Assembly (NCBI GenBank): GCA_963920765.1
Contig: OY987242.1
Span: 38,216,002 to 38,280,001 of the forward strand
DNA length: 64,000 nucleotides
Origin: Ulota crispa
Taxonomy: Eukaryota > Streptophyta > Bryopsida > Orthotrichales > Orthotrichaceae
Reading direction: 5' to 3'
Positions 47,001 to 57,740 of the stretch are shown piece by piece (position 1 is the stretch's first letter; every line of letters starts with the position of its first letter). Below the pieces are notes generated by a model. That model saw only the letters and a list, made by a program, of their open reading frames with translations. It was not told where the DNA came from and did no database searches. The position numbers and the translations under genes were made by a program.

Positions 47001-47064
47001 AACGCTTCTAACAAGGGGTTACTTTTGCATGGACGTCAAAAAAAACGCAAGTTTCAGAAGGTGA

Positions 47065-47159
47065 TCACCTTCTATTGTTGATGTACTTATCATCCATTGA
47101 ATCACTTCTTTACTGATTGCCTTTGTAGAAACATGTTGCCTTGATTCTCCATTTGTCAT
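47065..47159 (-). pseudogene. DDE_1 transposase, first N-terminal piece of the split gene
   Basis: On the minus strand, ATG at 47159 opens a short frame containing STKAISKEVIQWMIS that reaches ATAGAAGGTGA, where element B was inserted. The frame resumes at 35042 on the far side with AATCGGGCC. The content (basic start, then a KxxVIQWM helix) fits the N-terminus of this transposase family. It is short, so the assignment depends mainly on the shared duplication and the rejoined frame. Confidence 0.6.
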
Positions 47160-48007
47160 AACTAAAATAATGAAACAAAACAACATTTTTATAAGAATAA
47201 ATTCTATTAGAAAAAGTAAACTCAAACACTTCCACCAAATCAAAAATGAAAAGTAAAAGCTTTAAATGGAGATTGTAACATTCACAACATCATGCACATT
47301 CAAAACAACACTTGCAAAACTTACTGAAAGAACTCTTTTTATCTTCAAAGTTGACAAATTTTAGTCCACTTCCACTTCAAAGTTTAATATCAATCAATGA
47401 TAACAAAAGCTGCTCCCCAAAGAACTTCATAAATTTTCACGTGACAAGCAAATAATCACATGCCTCCATTGCTTGCATGGTCTCTTACTCCCTTTCTTCT
47501 TGCAATCCCATTCATGTCTCCGTTTAAGGGCTCTCTCAAGTCAAATACAAGCATATAGTCTTATTCCAAGCTATAAGCTGAAAGCAATTCAAAACCCTAA
47601 TTAAATCTAGCTCAATCATTTATACAAAGTTCCATACCAGGTTCAAATATCCGGGCGTAAGAAATCCAATTTGGTTCATAATTACAAATTAGCAAGTTGA
47701 ATACAATATCAAGTTGATATATTATTAAAAATGATCACCAAATTAGATGTAGGCATTAAAATTAGTTGAGAAGATCATGTACATGAATTTGTAATTCATT
47801 TCCAACAAGAAGGCCTTTTGTTGCTGCTAGAAATTTGGTATACAACTAACAAAACCCATGTCGTGCTGGACCCTTTACTTCTTTGACATGAAGCAACTAT
47901 TTGTGTTAGCTATTGCAAAATTAGAGGACATTCTAGAGACGATGAAAAAAGTGAGGATAGATACAAAAATAAGGTCTTAGAAAAAGAGAACATTTGAGTT
48001 TGAATAA
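47160..48007. other. AT-rich DNA upstream of the split transposase
   Basis: Probably includes the 5' end of the element that encoded the DDE_1 transposase, but I could not identify its terminal repeat. No ORF is recognised. Confidence 0.3.
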
Positions 48008-48955
48008 GGAAATTGATATGTGCACACTTGGGGTTTGATATGTGCACATTATGGGGATAAATTTTAGATAGAGACGGGGACACAAAGATCCATTCCCAAC
48101 TCACACGCCTCCCACGCTATCAACACTTCACTAAATATAAAATTTAAAATTATATATGTTGGAAGTTCTAATTATAAATGGAGAATGTGTTGGTTTTAAA
48201 TTGATGATGGATTGGAAGTGATTTTAAAAGCGTTTTAATCAAAATTTGATGCTTTTTGCAAATGTTTTTTCTTAGAACTTCTCTTAATTTGATTCATGTC
48301 AAACTTTAGTACATTGTGTCCCTCTTTCTATCTACTAGAGGCTCGCTTGAATTGAGGCAATTTCAAGCTCTAAAAGGTGGTTAAAAGCTAAAAACATTGT
48401 TGGCAAAAGATTAAAAGTTGATAAATTTAGCATATTTGATAAAGCAAAGTAGCACTTGGCATGGATTAAAGGTGAGGAGTTGGAATAGTATACTCTTCAA
48501 ATTTTAATGCATGTTGTCCCCCTTTAAAGGCTTTTAAAATACGTAATTGGTTTTAGATTTGGTGAAGAATTGATTACACGGGAAGGGTTTGAGTAAGGAA
48601 TGCATCTTTTTGTCCACATCTCTATATAACATTGGCAAGTTGAGTTTTGAAAGTTTGAATTCAGATTTGGACTTAAAGACCTTGATTTAGTCTAGAATCA
48701 TAAAAGATGTTATAGTTCAACAACACCTTATGGAAAAGCTTAGGTAGGGGCAAATTATTGTTTTTATCCTTGTTTATAAAAAAAACTAAGCTTTTCCACT
48801 AGGCATAGTTCAATTGTAGCCTCTTTTATGGTTCTAGACTAAATCAAGGTCTCTAAATCCAAATTTCAACCAAATTTAGCTTGTCCACGATAAATATCTA
48901 AAATTTATTCCCTAGTATGCATATATTAAACCTAGGTGTGCACATATTAACTCCC
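48008..48955. mobile_element. Foldback MITE (ATTAATATGTGCACACC family), interrupted
   Basis: The left end GAAATTGATATGTGCACACT is near 48008 and the right end AGGTGTGCACATATTAACTC near 48935-48955. The inner hairpin (TTTGGACTTAAAGACC against GGTCTCTAAATCCAAATTT) lies at 48650-48890, as in the copy at 25448. Sequence at about 48076-48640 is foreign to the hairpin and matches 57200-57740, so a second element lies inside. Confidence 0.55.
48076..48640 (+). repeat. Dispersed repeat D, copy 1
   Basis: Shares with 57200-57740, in the same orientation, CAAAGATCCATTC, CAATACTTCACTAAAT-like sequence, GTGTCCCTCTTTCTATCTAC, AGGCTTGCTTGA(A/G)TTGAGG and TGTAATTGGTTTTAGATTTG. A more distant relative is at 58060-58560. 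There is no coding capacity. Confidence 0.7.
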
Positions 48956-49875
48956 ATGAATAAATATATTTTGTGTACATACCTATTGTTTTTAGAATGA
49001 GCTTTAAAACCAAAGCCCCACTCAATTTTATTGTGCTGCTATGTTATACATGCTCTTCATAGTGGTGTAAAACACCGGGAATACGTAATTCAGGAACTGG
49101 CAACTAATTGGTGCTATGAAGACATTTGAATGATGTCGTATCTTCCTTGTTGCCTTCATGGATTTATAATGTATATTTACTTTGGAACCTGAAAAGCATA
49201 TGGAACAAAGACTTTTTTCTTTGTTAATGTGTTAAAATTGTACTTTTATTGAATTCATCACTGACAATTTTTGAAGCATCTCACAATACCTTCTCAGCTC
49301 TAGACAACTCAACAAAACTCTTTGCTTGTCATATCCTTCAAGTAAAGATACATGCTAGGCTCTAAGTAAAATGACGACGAAGTTTGGGTTACATCTTACC
49401 AACGTTGACGACTATTCCCATTCTATCCTCAACTGCAATGTAAGGTGAATATCTGCAGACGTCGACAATGCAAATACAATTTTTTTAGAATATGTCACCT
49501 AATCTTCCATCGACTAATGTGCAATTTCACAAGGTTCATTTGCTTTTCATACTAAAACAAAAAAAAAAATCAACAGTGAGGCAAGGAAATGGAAAGTACC
49601 TGTTGCATGGCTGTGTATTTAAGTGTTGTTTCCTGTATCGAACTCTGGAAAAATGAGCAAAATTGCTTGTAAATCATTTCCGTAGTGAGCAGAAGAAATG
49701 GAGGAAACAAGCCGGGCCCTGAGGTTGGGCGCAACAACAAGCCCAGAGCGAAAGCCAACGAGCAGGGCAGCGCCAGAGAATTTGGAACTTACTGTAGCAT
49801 AAAGAGTTGCATGAGCCTCCAAGTGGCTAAGTGTGAGTTATGGGGTAACTTTGCCAAGGTAAGGCAACCTAATTG
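48956..49875. other. Unassigned DNA, partly within a CACTACACC-type element
   Basis: No recognised gene. Opposite-strand ORFs at 49619-49822 (minus) and 49685-49879 (plus) overlap in a slightly GC-richer patch and resemble nothing I know. It may belong to the element whose right end is at 50825. Confidence 0.3.
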
Positions 49876-49879
49876 TTAA

Positions 49880-50791
49880 CCCCTAAAGGTCCAAGGAGCC
49901 CATTTTGGGCTTTATGAGAACTCAGGCAGGCTTTATTGATTTCATAATTTGGAAATGTTTCATGAAATTTTTAGGATAGATGCTACTCATCATAATTTAC
50001 ATGTGAAGCTTTATTTCATGTCATTCCGATAAGTAATGCAAAAGTTAGAAGGTTTTTTCAATTTCAATGTCAAACCGGGCAGCAAAAAATATATTCTAAT
50101 TTTTTTTAAAATTTTTTTATAGAATTGTATAGATTGATACCTACTCAAAAAAATTGACACACTCAATTCCAAACAATGAGGTAAGAGTTACAAGGAGTTT
50201 TCTTTTGCGGGCAAAGAAGGTAGGAGGAAGAGGGTAGAAAAAACATATAAAGTTACCTTTTACTCTCAATTTTGAAAATTTTCAAATGAAAATGAAAATG
50301 AAAATTACTAATTGTCTGTTAGAGTATTCTCACCATTGGGATTAACAATTTTCAAATTCTTCCAAAACTTATTAGCATATTAGTTATATCTTTCATTCAT
50401 CAATACCTTTCACTTTACTATTTTTGTAAAAATGAATCCAATTTTTTTTGGTTAATTTTGTTTATATATGCTTTCAACCCGTTTTTTGACATATTGCAAA
50501 ATTTGCACAAAAAATACAACATATGTGTTTTTTTCAAAAAAATTTGAAAATCAAAACTTCACCTTTTGGAAGGACTAGAAAAACTTACATTTTGAAGTTT
50601 AGACACATTGATCTTGCAATTGGTGGGGATATTCATTTTGAAATTTTGGGACAATATAGTTGTGCAAGTCAACTAAAGGATCCTATGGTTGGATTTGTTA
50701 AAAAATAAGTTTCAATGAAGATTTTGATCCTGGTTTGGAGACTAGTATTTGAAGCAGTTTTGAGCCTCTACACACAAAAGAATTTTAGGGG
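49880..50791. mobile_element. piggyBac-like non-autonomous element (TTAA-flanked), 912 bp
   Basis: TTAA at 49876-49879 and 50792-50795 with ends CCCCTAAAGGTCCAAGG and, reversed, CCCCTAAAATTCTTTTG. Outside both ends lies a longer repeated flank (TAAGGCAACCTAA on each side), which would otherwise look like a 13-bp duplication; TTAA alone explains the other copies. The ORF at 50523-50708 is not recognised. Confidence 0.7.
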
Positions 50792-50795
50792 TTAA

Positions 50796-50825
50796 GGCAA
50801 CCTAAATGCACTATTTGGTGTAGTG
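50796..50825 (-). repeat. CACTACACCAAATAG-type terminus
   Basis: Read on the minus strand from 50825: CACTACACCAAATAGTGCAT, then TTAGGTTGCC. It matches the damaged copy at 29820-29846. It looks like the end of another CACTA-like family; the partner end was not found. Confidence 0.45.
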
Positions 50826-51184
50826 ATAAAAGTTGAAGTTCGTCTTGTAAAAGCTGAAGAGCAGCCTAGAGCCCAAGTGGCTCTGAGCGCATACTCAGAC
50901 TTAAACTTGATAAACGCAACATTTATATCACATAAAAGTTGAAATGGAAGAGATGAGAGTGTTTCAAATCCTCTCATCTATGTACTCTCTTAAGCACTTA
51001 CCCTTCACCTAAGAGATAACTACGTCCAAGGTAAAATCCTCTCTATGAAGTGCCTTCTATAGCATGTCCTCTCTCTTTGCTCTATATTATAACAGCCGTT
51101 TTGTTTGAGAGTGCACGATGCTATACATATGAAAGCAACATATCGCTACCAGTGCAATGATAATATTATCACCTAAACCCTAAA
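50826..51184. other. Unassigned DNA before the satellite
   Basis: A balanced-composition stretch with no ORF or repeat that I can name, except a short telomere-like CCTAAACCCTAAACC near 51174-51188. Confidence 0.3.
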
Positions 51185-51298
51185 CCACAAGGTTCATTGT
51201 GTAATTGTCATGGATTTAGTTGACATAATCCAAGTGAAGACCCCCTAAACTCAAAACCCTTTGCAATTTACATGAACAAATCGGCTAATCCAAAATGA
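51185..51298 (+). repeat. Diverged 163-bp satellite monomer left of A4
   Basis: Aligns with the monomers beyond the element: ATTTAGTTGACATAATCCAA, CCCCCTAAACTC, CCCTTTGCAATTTACATGAA, then AAAATGAACA. The last bases meet GCAATCAAGG on the far side of A4, giving the monomer junction AATGAACAGCAA seen at 55395 and 56713. Confidence 0.65.
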
Positions 51299-51469
51299 AC
51301 ACACTAGTAGAAAATGAATTAAAAACCAACTGAAAACCAACAAGTCTTTGTTGTTTGGAGCACTGAAATCCACAAGTGCAATATTTGAAGTGATTTTTGT
51401 TCAGCCAAGAACAGATGCTACTCTTTGTTTGTTGGTTTGGACACTATTGATTAAATCAACAAGAAATTT

Positions 51470-52340
51470 TGGAGTCTTTGAGAATCTTATTAGAAAATTT
51501 GAAAATCTTTGGAAATCTTTTTAGAATCTTTGAGAATATCTAAGAATCTCCTTGGAATCTTTGAGAATCTTTGAGAATCTTTGGGGATATTTATGGAATA
51601 TTTGGAGAATCTTTTGTGAATCTTTTATAAATCTTTGAGAATCTTTGAGAATCTTCTTTGAAATCTTTTTAGAATCTTTGAGAATCTTTGGGAATCTTTT
51701 TAGAATCTTTGAGAATCTCTGAGAATCTTCTTGGAATCTTTGAGGATCTAATTAGAATCTTTGAGAATCTTTGAGAATCTTTGGGAATCTTTGGGAATCT
51801 TTTTAGAATCTTCGAGAATCTCTAAAAATCTTCTTGGAATCTTTGAGGATCTGATTAGAATCTTTGAGAATCTTTGGGAATCTTCTTAGAATCTTTGGGA
51901 ATCTTTGGGAATCTTTTTAGAATCTTTGAGAATCTCTAAAAATCTTTTTGGAATCTTTGAGGATCTTATTAGAATCTTTGAGGATCTTATTAGAATCTTT
52001 GAAGATCTTATTAGAATCTTTGATAATCTTTGAGAATCTTTGAGAATCTTAAAGATCTTTAGGATCTTTAAGAATCTCTAAGAATCTTCTTGGAATCTTT
52101 GAGAATCTTTTGGAATCTTTATGCAATCTTTAGGAATCTTTTGGAAATCTTTTGGGAATCTTTGAGAATCTTCTTGGAATCTTTGAAAATCTTTGTGGAA
52201 CCTTTAGAATCTTTGGGAAGCTTTATGTAATCTTTGGAAATCTTTTTGGAATCTTTTTGGAATCATCAAGAATCTTCATAGAATCTTTGAGATTCTTTTT
52301 GGAATCTTGAGAATCTACTTGAAATCTTTATGATATTTGT
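51470..52340 (+). repeat. Decamer array (A4)
   Basis: Units GAGAATCTTT, GGGAATCTTT and TTTTTAGAATCTTT, with a higher-order repeat of roughly 100 bp visible where GAATCTTTGAGGATCT(T/G)ATTA recurs (51730-52020). Confidence 0.88.
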
Positions 52341-52634
52341 CAAAATGCTTCAAAATCTTTATAAAAATAAATCTATTAGACTCAATTAGAATCTTTTTAG
52401 AATCTTTTTGGAATTCATTAAAATATTTTAAAATGCTTTTTCATAAAAAAACTACTTGAATAGTTTGGGTTTTTAAATCTTTCTAGAATCTTTTTAGACT
52501 TCATGAAAATGTTTTGAAGTTTAAAAAAATAAAAGAAGTTTTCCAAAAATTAGAATCTTTTAGAATTTTAAGTGAACATTGAATGGGTTTTTTCTTCATT
52601 TTTCACAATTTGGTATGATTTGAAATTAGTTTAA

Positions 52635-53540
52635 CCCTTTAGAGACCACCAAACCATATTTTGGTTCAGGAGAGTAGTTTTTGGCATGTACAATAAAATC
52701 AATCAACAATTTGGAAAATGATCTTGAAGAACACTTGTGATCACAAGAATTTTGCATCCAACCCAAGAAATGACAATGGAATCGGATATGTAAGTTGATA
52801 AATAATGGTGTTTATATGGCATGGCCTCAAAATACGTATCCATATTTGGTCAAAGATGGATCAAAGCAACCACACAATACACCAAACATCCAAGAAGAAT
52901 GCCTCATTTCACCTAAGCAATCTTAAAAAGTTCAAATTGCTTAAGGAATACGCTTGTATTGTTTCTCTATACGATAGTAGTACAATTGTAGTATTTGAGA
53001 ATCCATTGAAATGACACTATCATTTTATTTTTAAAAAAATCATCATATACTTAAGGCCAATTCTTGATTGCTTTCACCAATCAGATTTTCCATAACAATT
53101 ATCAAATTTCTTGTAGAATTGTTTTAGGGTAGCAAAGAAAATGGGAATTTTGATCCTCTTTGTCCACTTAGCTACACCTTGTGATTGCTATTTTTGTCTA
53201 TTTTGTGTGAAACTAGTCTTGTTGGAAAGGTGGGAAACCCTGCTTTCTAGAAATGTAAGGCTCTTCTCAACCAAAACTTGCATGAAGCGTTAACATTCAA
53301 AACCTTTACAAGCATGAAAAACTAGAGATTTTCCATATATGACTCACTCAATCATTATGATATTTCACCTGCAACAATAGATCTAGCTGAAATTTTGATA
53401 CATTACAACAAACAAAATGCCCTTCACATTTGTACAATTGGATTATTCAAATTGGGTCCATATTTGTTTCAAATGCACATCTAATTTTGTTGTCTTGATT
53501 TCTAGTGAATTTTGGGAAAATGTGTGTGGTCTTTAAAGGG
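52635..53540. mobile_element. 906-bp piggyBac-like element inside A4
   Basis: TTAA at 52631-52634 and 53541-53544. Ends CCCTTTAGAGACCACC and, reversed, CCCTTTAAAGACCACAC. It occupies the same TTTAAAG position of family A as the unrelated insertion in A2 (28261-29063); A3 is empty there (33846-33860). The interior matches 23741-24480 in inverse orientation. The ORF at 52805-53014 is the counterpart of the one at 24259-24453 (minus), which is the same repeat read twice, not a gene. Confidence 0.8.
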
Positions 53541-54759
53541 TTAAAAGTCTACTTAAAACATGACCAAAATCACAAAAAATCAACAATTTTCTATTGATCT
53601 GAACACTTTTGGACACAACAAAACAACAAAAAATCAATAATTTTTTGTTGATCTGGACACTTTTGGACACAACTTCACATGATCAACAGAATTTTATATA
53701 AAAAGTACAACATTTTTTTGTATTAAATACCATAATTTCTTTATGAAAAAATATAAAAGATGCCCCTTAATTCTTTCAAAAAATCATATAGATCCCTCAA
53801 AGATTAAAAGTATAAAAGTTACCCTTGGCTTTTTGTAAAAATATCAACAATGCCTCTAATATATTGGGAAAATATTAAAAATGCTCCTCAACTATTTCAA
53901 ATCATCAAATATCCTTGTATTATATGATGAACAAGGGTATAGTTTAATTCACAATTTCTTACAAAAAAACCAAAGGTGATTTTTATGTTTCAGATAACAA
54001 GAGGGTATATTTGACATTTCAAAATAGAAGAGCACTTTTAGTATTTTTCCAAAATACTAGGAGTGTAATTGATACTCCTACAAAAAGTAAGGAGTATTTT
54101 TGCTGTTTTTAAATATTTGAGGCACAAATTTAATATTTTGAAAGAATTGAAGGGCATTTTTAGTATTTTTCCTTCTTTTATTGACCAAATCAAAAAATAA
54201 AATAAAAACCTTATGAGTTGTTTTTTGAATCTTTAAAAACACTCAAAAATATTCAAAAAATTATAGAATTTTGATTTTATAATTGCAAGACTTTATTTCC
54301 TTCACTTTTCACAATTTCATGGTTTTTAAAGGTAGCAAACTATTGAGGCTATTTTAACAAAATACGGTTGTTTTTATAAAAAAAATAGCACTAAAAAAAA
54401 TTTTAAAATGAAGCTAACCTTCACTTGCAACAATCCTTTTGTGATTTGTGAATTCCAATCAAAAATTATAAACAAAATCAAAAGAGTGGAAATTTATAAT
54501 TTTTAAAAAATTTCTAAACACCTTCTCTGATTTTTGCTCATAACTTTTGATTATAAGATTGGAATCTTAAAAAAATTGTTGAAGGTGAAATTAAACTACA
54601 TTAAGCAACTTTTTGTAGTTTTAAGTTTTTTGAAAAACAATCTTCTAATTGGCCAAAATTGCCTCTAAAGTTTATTGGTTTTACAAAGTATTGAAAACAT
54701 TCACCTAATATAGTGTACAAGTAGAAACTTCATTCCCGTGTGCACATGTGCTCATGCAA

Positions 54760-54910
54760 GTGACCTAGTGGCAGTCTTTGAATGCTCCGGTTTTTTCCCC
54801 TTTAGAGGTTTTTCATGCAAGTGACCTAGTGGTAGGGTCAATAAGTGGAAGGTGGTCAAATGAGTGCCAAGAGGTATGGGGTTTGATCCCCACCTCTGGC
54901 CTTCCTAGTT
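54760..54910 (+). repeat. tRNA-like (SINE-head-like) segment inside A4
   Basis: TGACCTAGTGGTAGGG (A-box-like) is followed about 60 bp later by GGGGTTTGATCCCC (B-box-like). The A-box-like sequence GCAAGTGACCTAGTGG is present twice (54756 and 54817), which suggests a partial tandem duplication. The ORF at 54778-54981 overlaps it and is not credible. Confidence 0.45.
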
Positions 54911-55239
54911 GGGGTTGGGGCAGAGGCTGCGGCTGTGGCCAGAGCGCCTACAACCCCAGTTGCCTACCCAGGCCTTTTTAGAAATTTGTTTAAATAAATT
55001 TCACATACGGAAAATTTAAAAAAAAAAAAAAACCTATTAAAAATAACACATACATGACAAATGAACAACAAAAAACAACAAAAAGAACAACAAAAAAAGA
55101 ACAAAAACCAATAGAAACCAATAGAAAAACAACAAATTGGAGTCCAAAAGTATCCAAACTAACACGTCCAAAGCCACAAATGGAATTAATAGTTTGGAGT
55201 TAAAATTTTGTTGATTTATTAATAAATTTTCTACTAGTG

Positions 55240-56790
55240 ATAGCAATCAAGGTTGGAATGGAATGAAAATTGCACCATGTGGTCAAAGTATTGTAAGGGG
55301 CATTGGAGAATTTTTGTGGATTTAATTAACCCAATCTCATTGGGCTCCCCTTATACCCTATCCATTTTTATATTACATGAATTAAGGGGTTAACTCTCAA
55401 TGAACAGCAAGAAAGGTCACAATGAGATGAAAATTTAACCACGTGGTATGAATAGCATAAGGGGCTATGGGAAATTTTTGTGGAATTAATTGACCCAATC
55501 TCATTGGCCCCCCTTATACTTTAAACTATTCGTAGTTTATATGAACTAAGGGGTGAATTATAAATTTATAGCAAAAATAGTCAAAATGAGGTGAAAATTG
55601 AACCACATAAGGTGTTGTAAGGGGGTATAAGAAATTTTTGTGGAATTAATTGACTCAATCTCATAGGGCCTCCCTTATACCCTATCCCTTTTAAGTTTAA
55701 ATGAACTAATTGGTTAATTCTAAATGAATAGCAAAAAAGACTAGAATGGTATGAAAATTAAACCACATGGTCTAGGTATTGTAAGGGGTATTGGGAAATT
55801 TTTGTGTAATTAATTGACCCCATCTCATTGGACTCCCCTTATACCCTATTCCTTTTTAGTTTCCATGAACTAAGGGGATAACTCTCAATGAATATCAAAA
55901 AGGATTAGAATGAGATGAAAACTAAACCACATGGTTGAGGTAGCATAAGGGGATATGGGGAATTTTTGTGGAATTAATTGACCCCATCTCATTGGGCCCC
56001 CCTTATACCCTAAACTGTTTCTAGTTTACATGAACTCTGCGGTTAATTCTAAATTTATAGCAAGCAAAGTTGGAATGGAATAAAAATCTGAGCCCTTGGT
56101 CAAGGTAGCATAAGGGGCTATGGGGAATTTTTGTAGAATTAATTGACCCAATCTCATTAGGCTCCCCTTATACCCTATTCCATTTTAGATTCCATGAACT
56201 ATGGGGATAACTCTCAATGAATAGCAAAAAAATTAGAATGAGATGAAAACTAAACCACGTGGTTGAGGTAGCGTAAGGGGCTATGGGGAATTTTTGTGAA
56301 ATTAATTGACCCAATTTCATTGGGCTCTTCTTATAGTTTAAACTCTTAGTAGTTTATTTGAACTAAGGGGTTAATTCTACATTTATAGTAAAAAAGGTTA
56401 TAAGGAGATGAATATTTAACCACAAAGTCAGTGTAGCGTAAGGGGCTATAGGGAATTTTTGTGGAATGAGTTGACCCAATTTGATTGGGCTCCCCTTGTA
56501 CCCTAAACCCTTCAAAGTTTATATGAATTAAGGGGTTACTTCCAAATGAATAGCAATCAAGGTTGGAATGGAATGACAATTTTATCAAATAGTGAGCAAA
56601 CGTGAAGGCGCATTTGGGATCTTTTTTAGAACTAGTTGACATTTTCATAAAGGGGGTCTCCAATACCCTAAACACCCCGTAGTTTACATGAACTAAGGGA
56701 TTAATATTGAATGAACAGCAAGCAAGGCTAGAATGCAATACAAACTTAATCACAATATATGAGTTACCTTGCCAAAAAATAGATTCCATG
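55240..56790 (+). repeat. 163-bp satellite, about nine monomers
   Basis: Each monomer carries GGAATTTTTGTGGAATTAAT, TGACCCAATCTCATTGGG, CTCCCCTTATACCCTA, ACATGAACTAAGGGGTTAA, AATGAATAGCAA and GAATGAGATGAAAA. The AATTGACCC landmark recurs near 55324, 55485, 55646, 55809, 55973, 56137, 56301 and 56466, a spacing of 161-165 bp. Monomers are clearly diverged, and the last (to 56790) is the most degenerate. The ORF at 56346-56789 (minus) is a satellite artefact. Confidence 0.92.
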
Positions 56791-57140
56791 AAGAGTTATC
56801 AATTTTACTAAATTTGGCTTGAAATTTGAAAAAAACTAGATTTTTTTAGAATTTGTTTGGAAATTTATGTTTGAAGCAAATATGTGCATATGGATGTCTC
56901 CATTATATCCATGCAATCAAATCTTAGAAATTCATCATTTTTGTTTTTTATTCAACTTTCTTGATTTGAAGACAAAACAATTTACCAAAAATAAGATTTT
57001 GATTTTTAGTAATTGAAATTTGGTATGCTTGATCATGATTGCACAAGGATCACACACAAAAAATCTGAGGATAATATGCCACTTATATATAATGGAGATA
57101 TTGAAAAAAACTTGGCATCTAAGCAAACAATGAGACAACT
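56780..57140 (+). repeat. Dispersed repeat E, copy 1
   Basis: Shares with 60145-60480 CCAAAAATA(A/G)(G/A)ATTTTGA, TTTTTAGTAATTGAAATTTG, GCTTGATCATGATTGCACAA and GGATCACA(C/T)ACAAAAAATC. It is also distantly similar to the arms of the hairpin at 59108-60014. Confidence 0.65.
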
Positions 57141-57199
57141 TTGGTAGTCACTATAGCTCCATTGATTCAATCCCTAAACCAAAACATGAAAACTATAGG

Positions 57200-57740
57200 T
57201 AGAGCTGGGAACACAAAGATCCATTCTTCTATCACACCCCTCTCACACCATCAATACTTCACTAAATCTAAAATTTAAAATTACATATGTTGAAAGCTCT
57301 AATAATCGGGTGAAAATGTATTGGATTTAGAATGATGGTGGAATTGTATTGATTTAAAAAGCATTTTAATTGTAATTTGATGCTTTCTCAAAATGATTTT
57401 TTATTCACACTTCTTCTAATTTGATTCATGCCAAATTTCTGTGCATTGTGTCCCTCTTTCTATCTACAAGAGGCTTGCTTGAGTTGAGGCAATTTTAAGC
57501 TCTCAAAGGTGGTTGAAAACTAAAACAATTATTGTTGGAAGACTAAAAGTTGATGAATATTACATATTTGATAGTGCAAAATTGCACTTGACATGGGTTA
57601 AAGGCATGGAGTTGGAACACTCTACTTTTCAAATTTTAATACATGGTTTCCCCCTTTATAGGCTTTTAAAATATGTAATTGGTTTTAGATTTGATGAAAA
57701 ACTAATTACATGAAAAGGGTTTGAGTGAGGGATGAATCTT
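57200..57740 (+). repeat. Dispersed repeat D, copy 2
   Basis: Direct-orientation counterpart of 48076-48640. Similarity includes CACAAAGATCCATTC, TTTAAAATTACATATGTTG and GAGTTGGAACACTCTACTTT (against GGAATAGTATACTCTTC). The ORF at 57513-57713 falls inside and is not recognised. Confidence 0.7.

Larger units (their letters stand above)
35046..47064. mobile_element. ~12.0-kb CACTA-like element B with inverted 152-bp arrays
   Basis: The left end is CACTATAAAAAATCCCCG followed by TTTTTTTAGATGTCC; the reversed right end is TCACCTTCTGAAACTTGCG followed by TTTTTTTTGACGTCC. TCA flanks both sides (35043-35045 and 47065-47067), and removing the element rejoins the DDE transposase reading frame (GAAGGTGA to AATCGGGCC on the minus strand). 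Inside are motif-rich flanks (35.3-37.5 and 45.7-47.0 kb), a decayed ORF region (37.1-39.1 kb, minus), opposed 152-bp arrays (39.4-41.0 and 43.2-45.3 kb) and a more GC-rich centre (41.1-43.1 kb). CACTA affiliation rests on the left end, the 3-bp duplication and the ORF1-like remnants. The right end is degenerate. Confidence 0.75.
51302..55239 (+). mobile_element. CACTA-like element, family A, copy A4 (3,938 bp)
   Basis: Ends CACTAGTAGAAAATG and AATTTTCTACTAGTG. It is flanked by ACA (51299-51301) and ATA (55240-55242), a 3-bp duplication with one change; the satellite monomer it split predicts a single A(C/T)A there. Order of modules: end, decamer array 51470-52340, TTTCACAATTTGG block, AACAACAAAAAATCAA block, AT-rich middle, TTTCACAATTTCATGG block, tRNA-like segment 54810-54905, end. 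A piggyBac-like element interrupts it at 52635. There is no transposase ORF; this is the best-preserved family-A copy. Confidence 0.88.

Noticed and set aside
49863-50808. 13-bp duplication TAAGGCAACCTAA suggesting a Mutator-like element
   Set aside because: The element has the same ends and TTAA flanks as others whose empty sites prove TTAA targeting; the longer repeat is more simply part of the older flanking sequence.
52805-53014. ORF shared with 24259-24453 (minus), ending in STIVVFENPLK-like peptide
   Set aside because: Conservation is due to the same non-autonomous element being present twice; the frame is short with no domain, and the rest of the element is non-coding.
56346-56789. 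147-codon minus-strand ORF
   Set aside because: It lies in the diverged end of the 163-bp satellite, and its internal repeats mirror the monomers.
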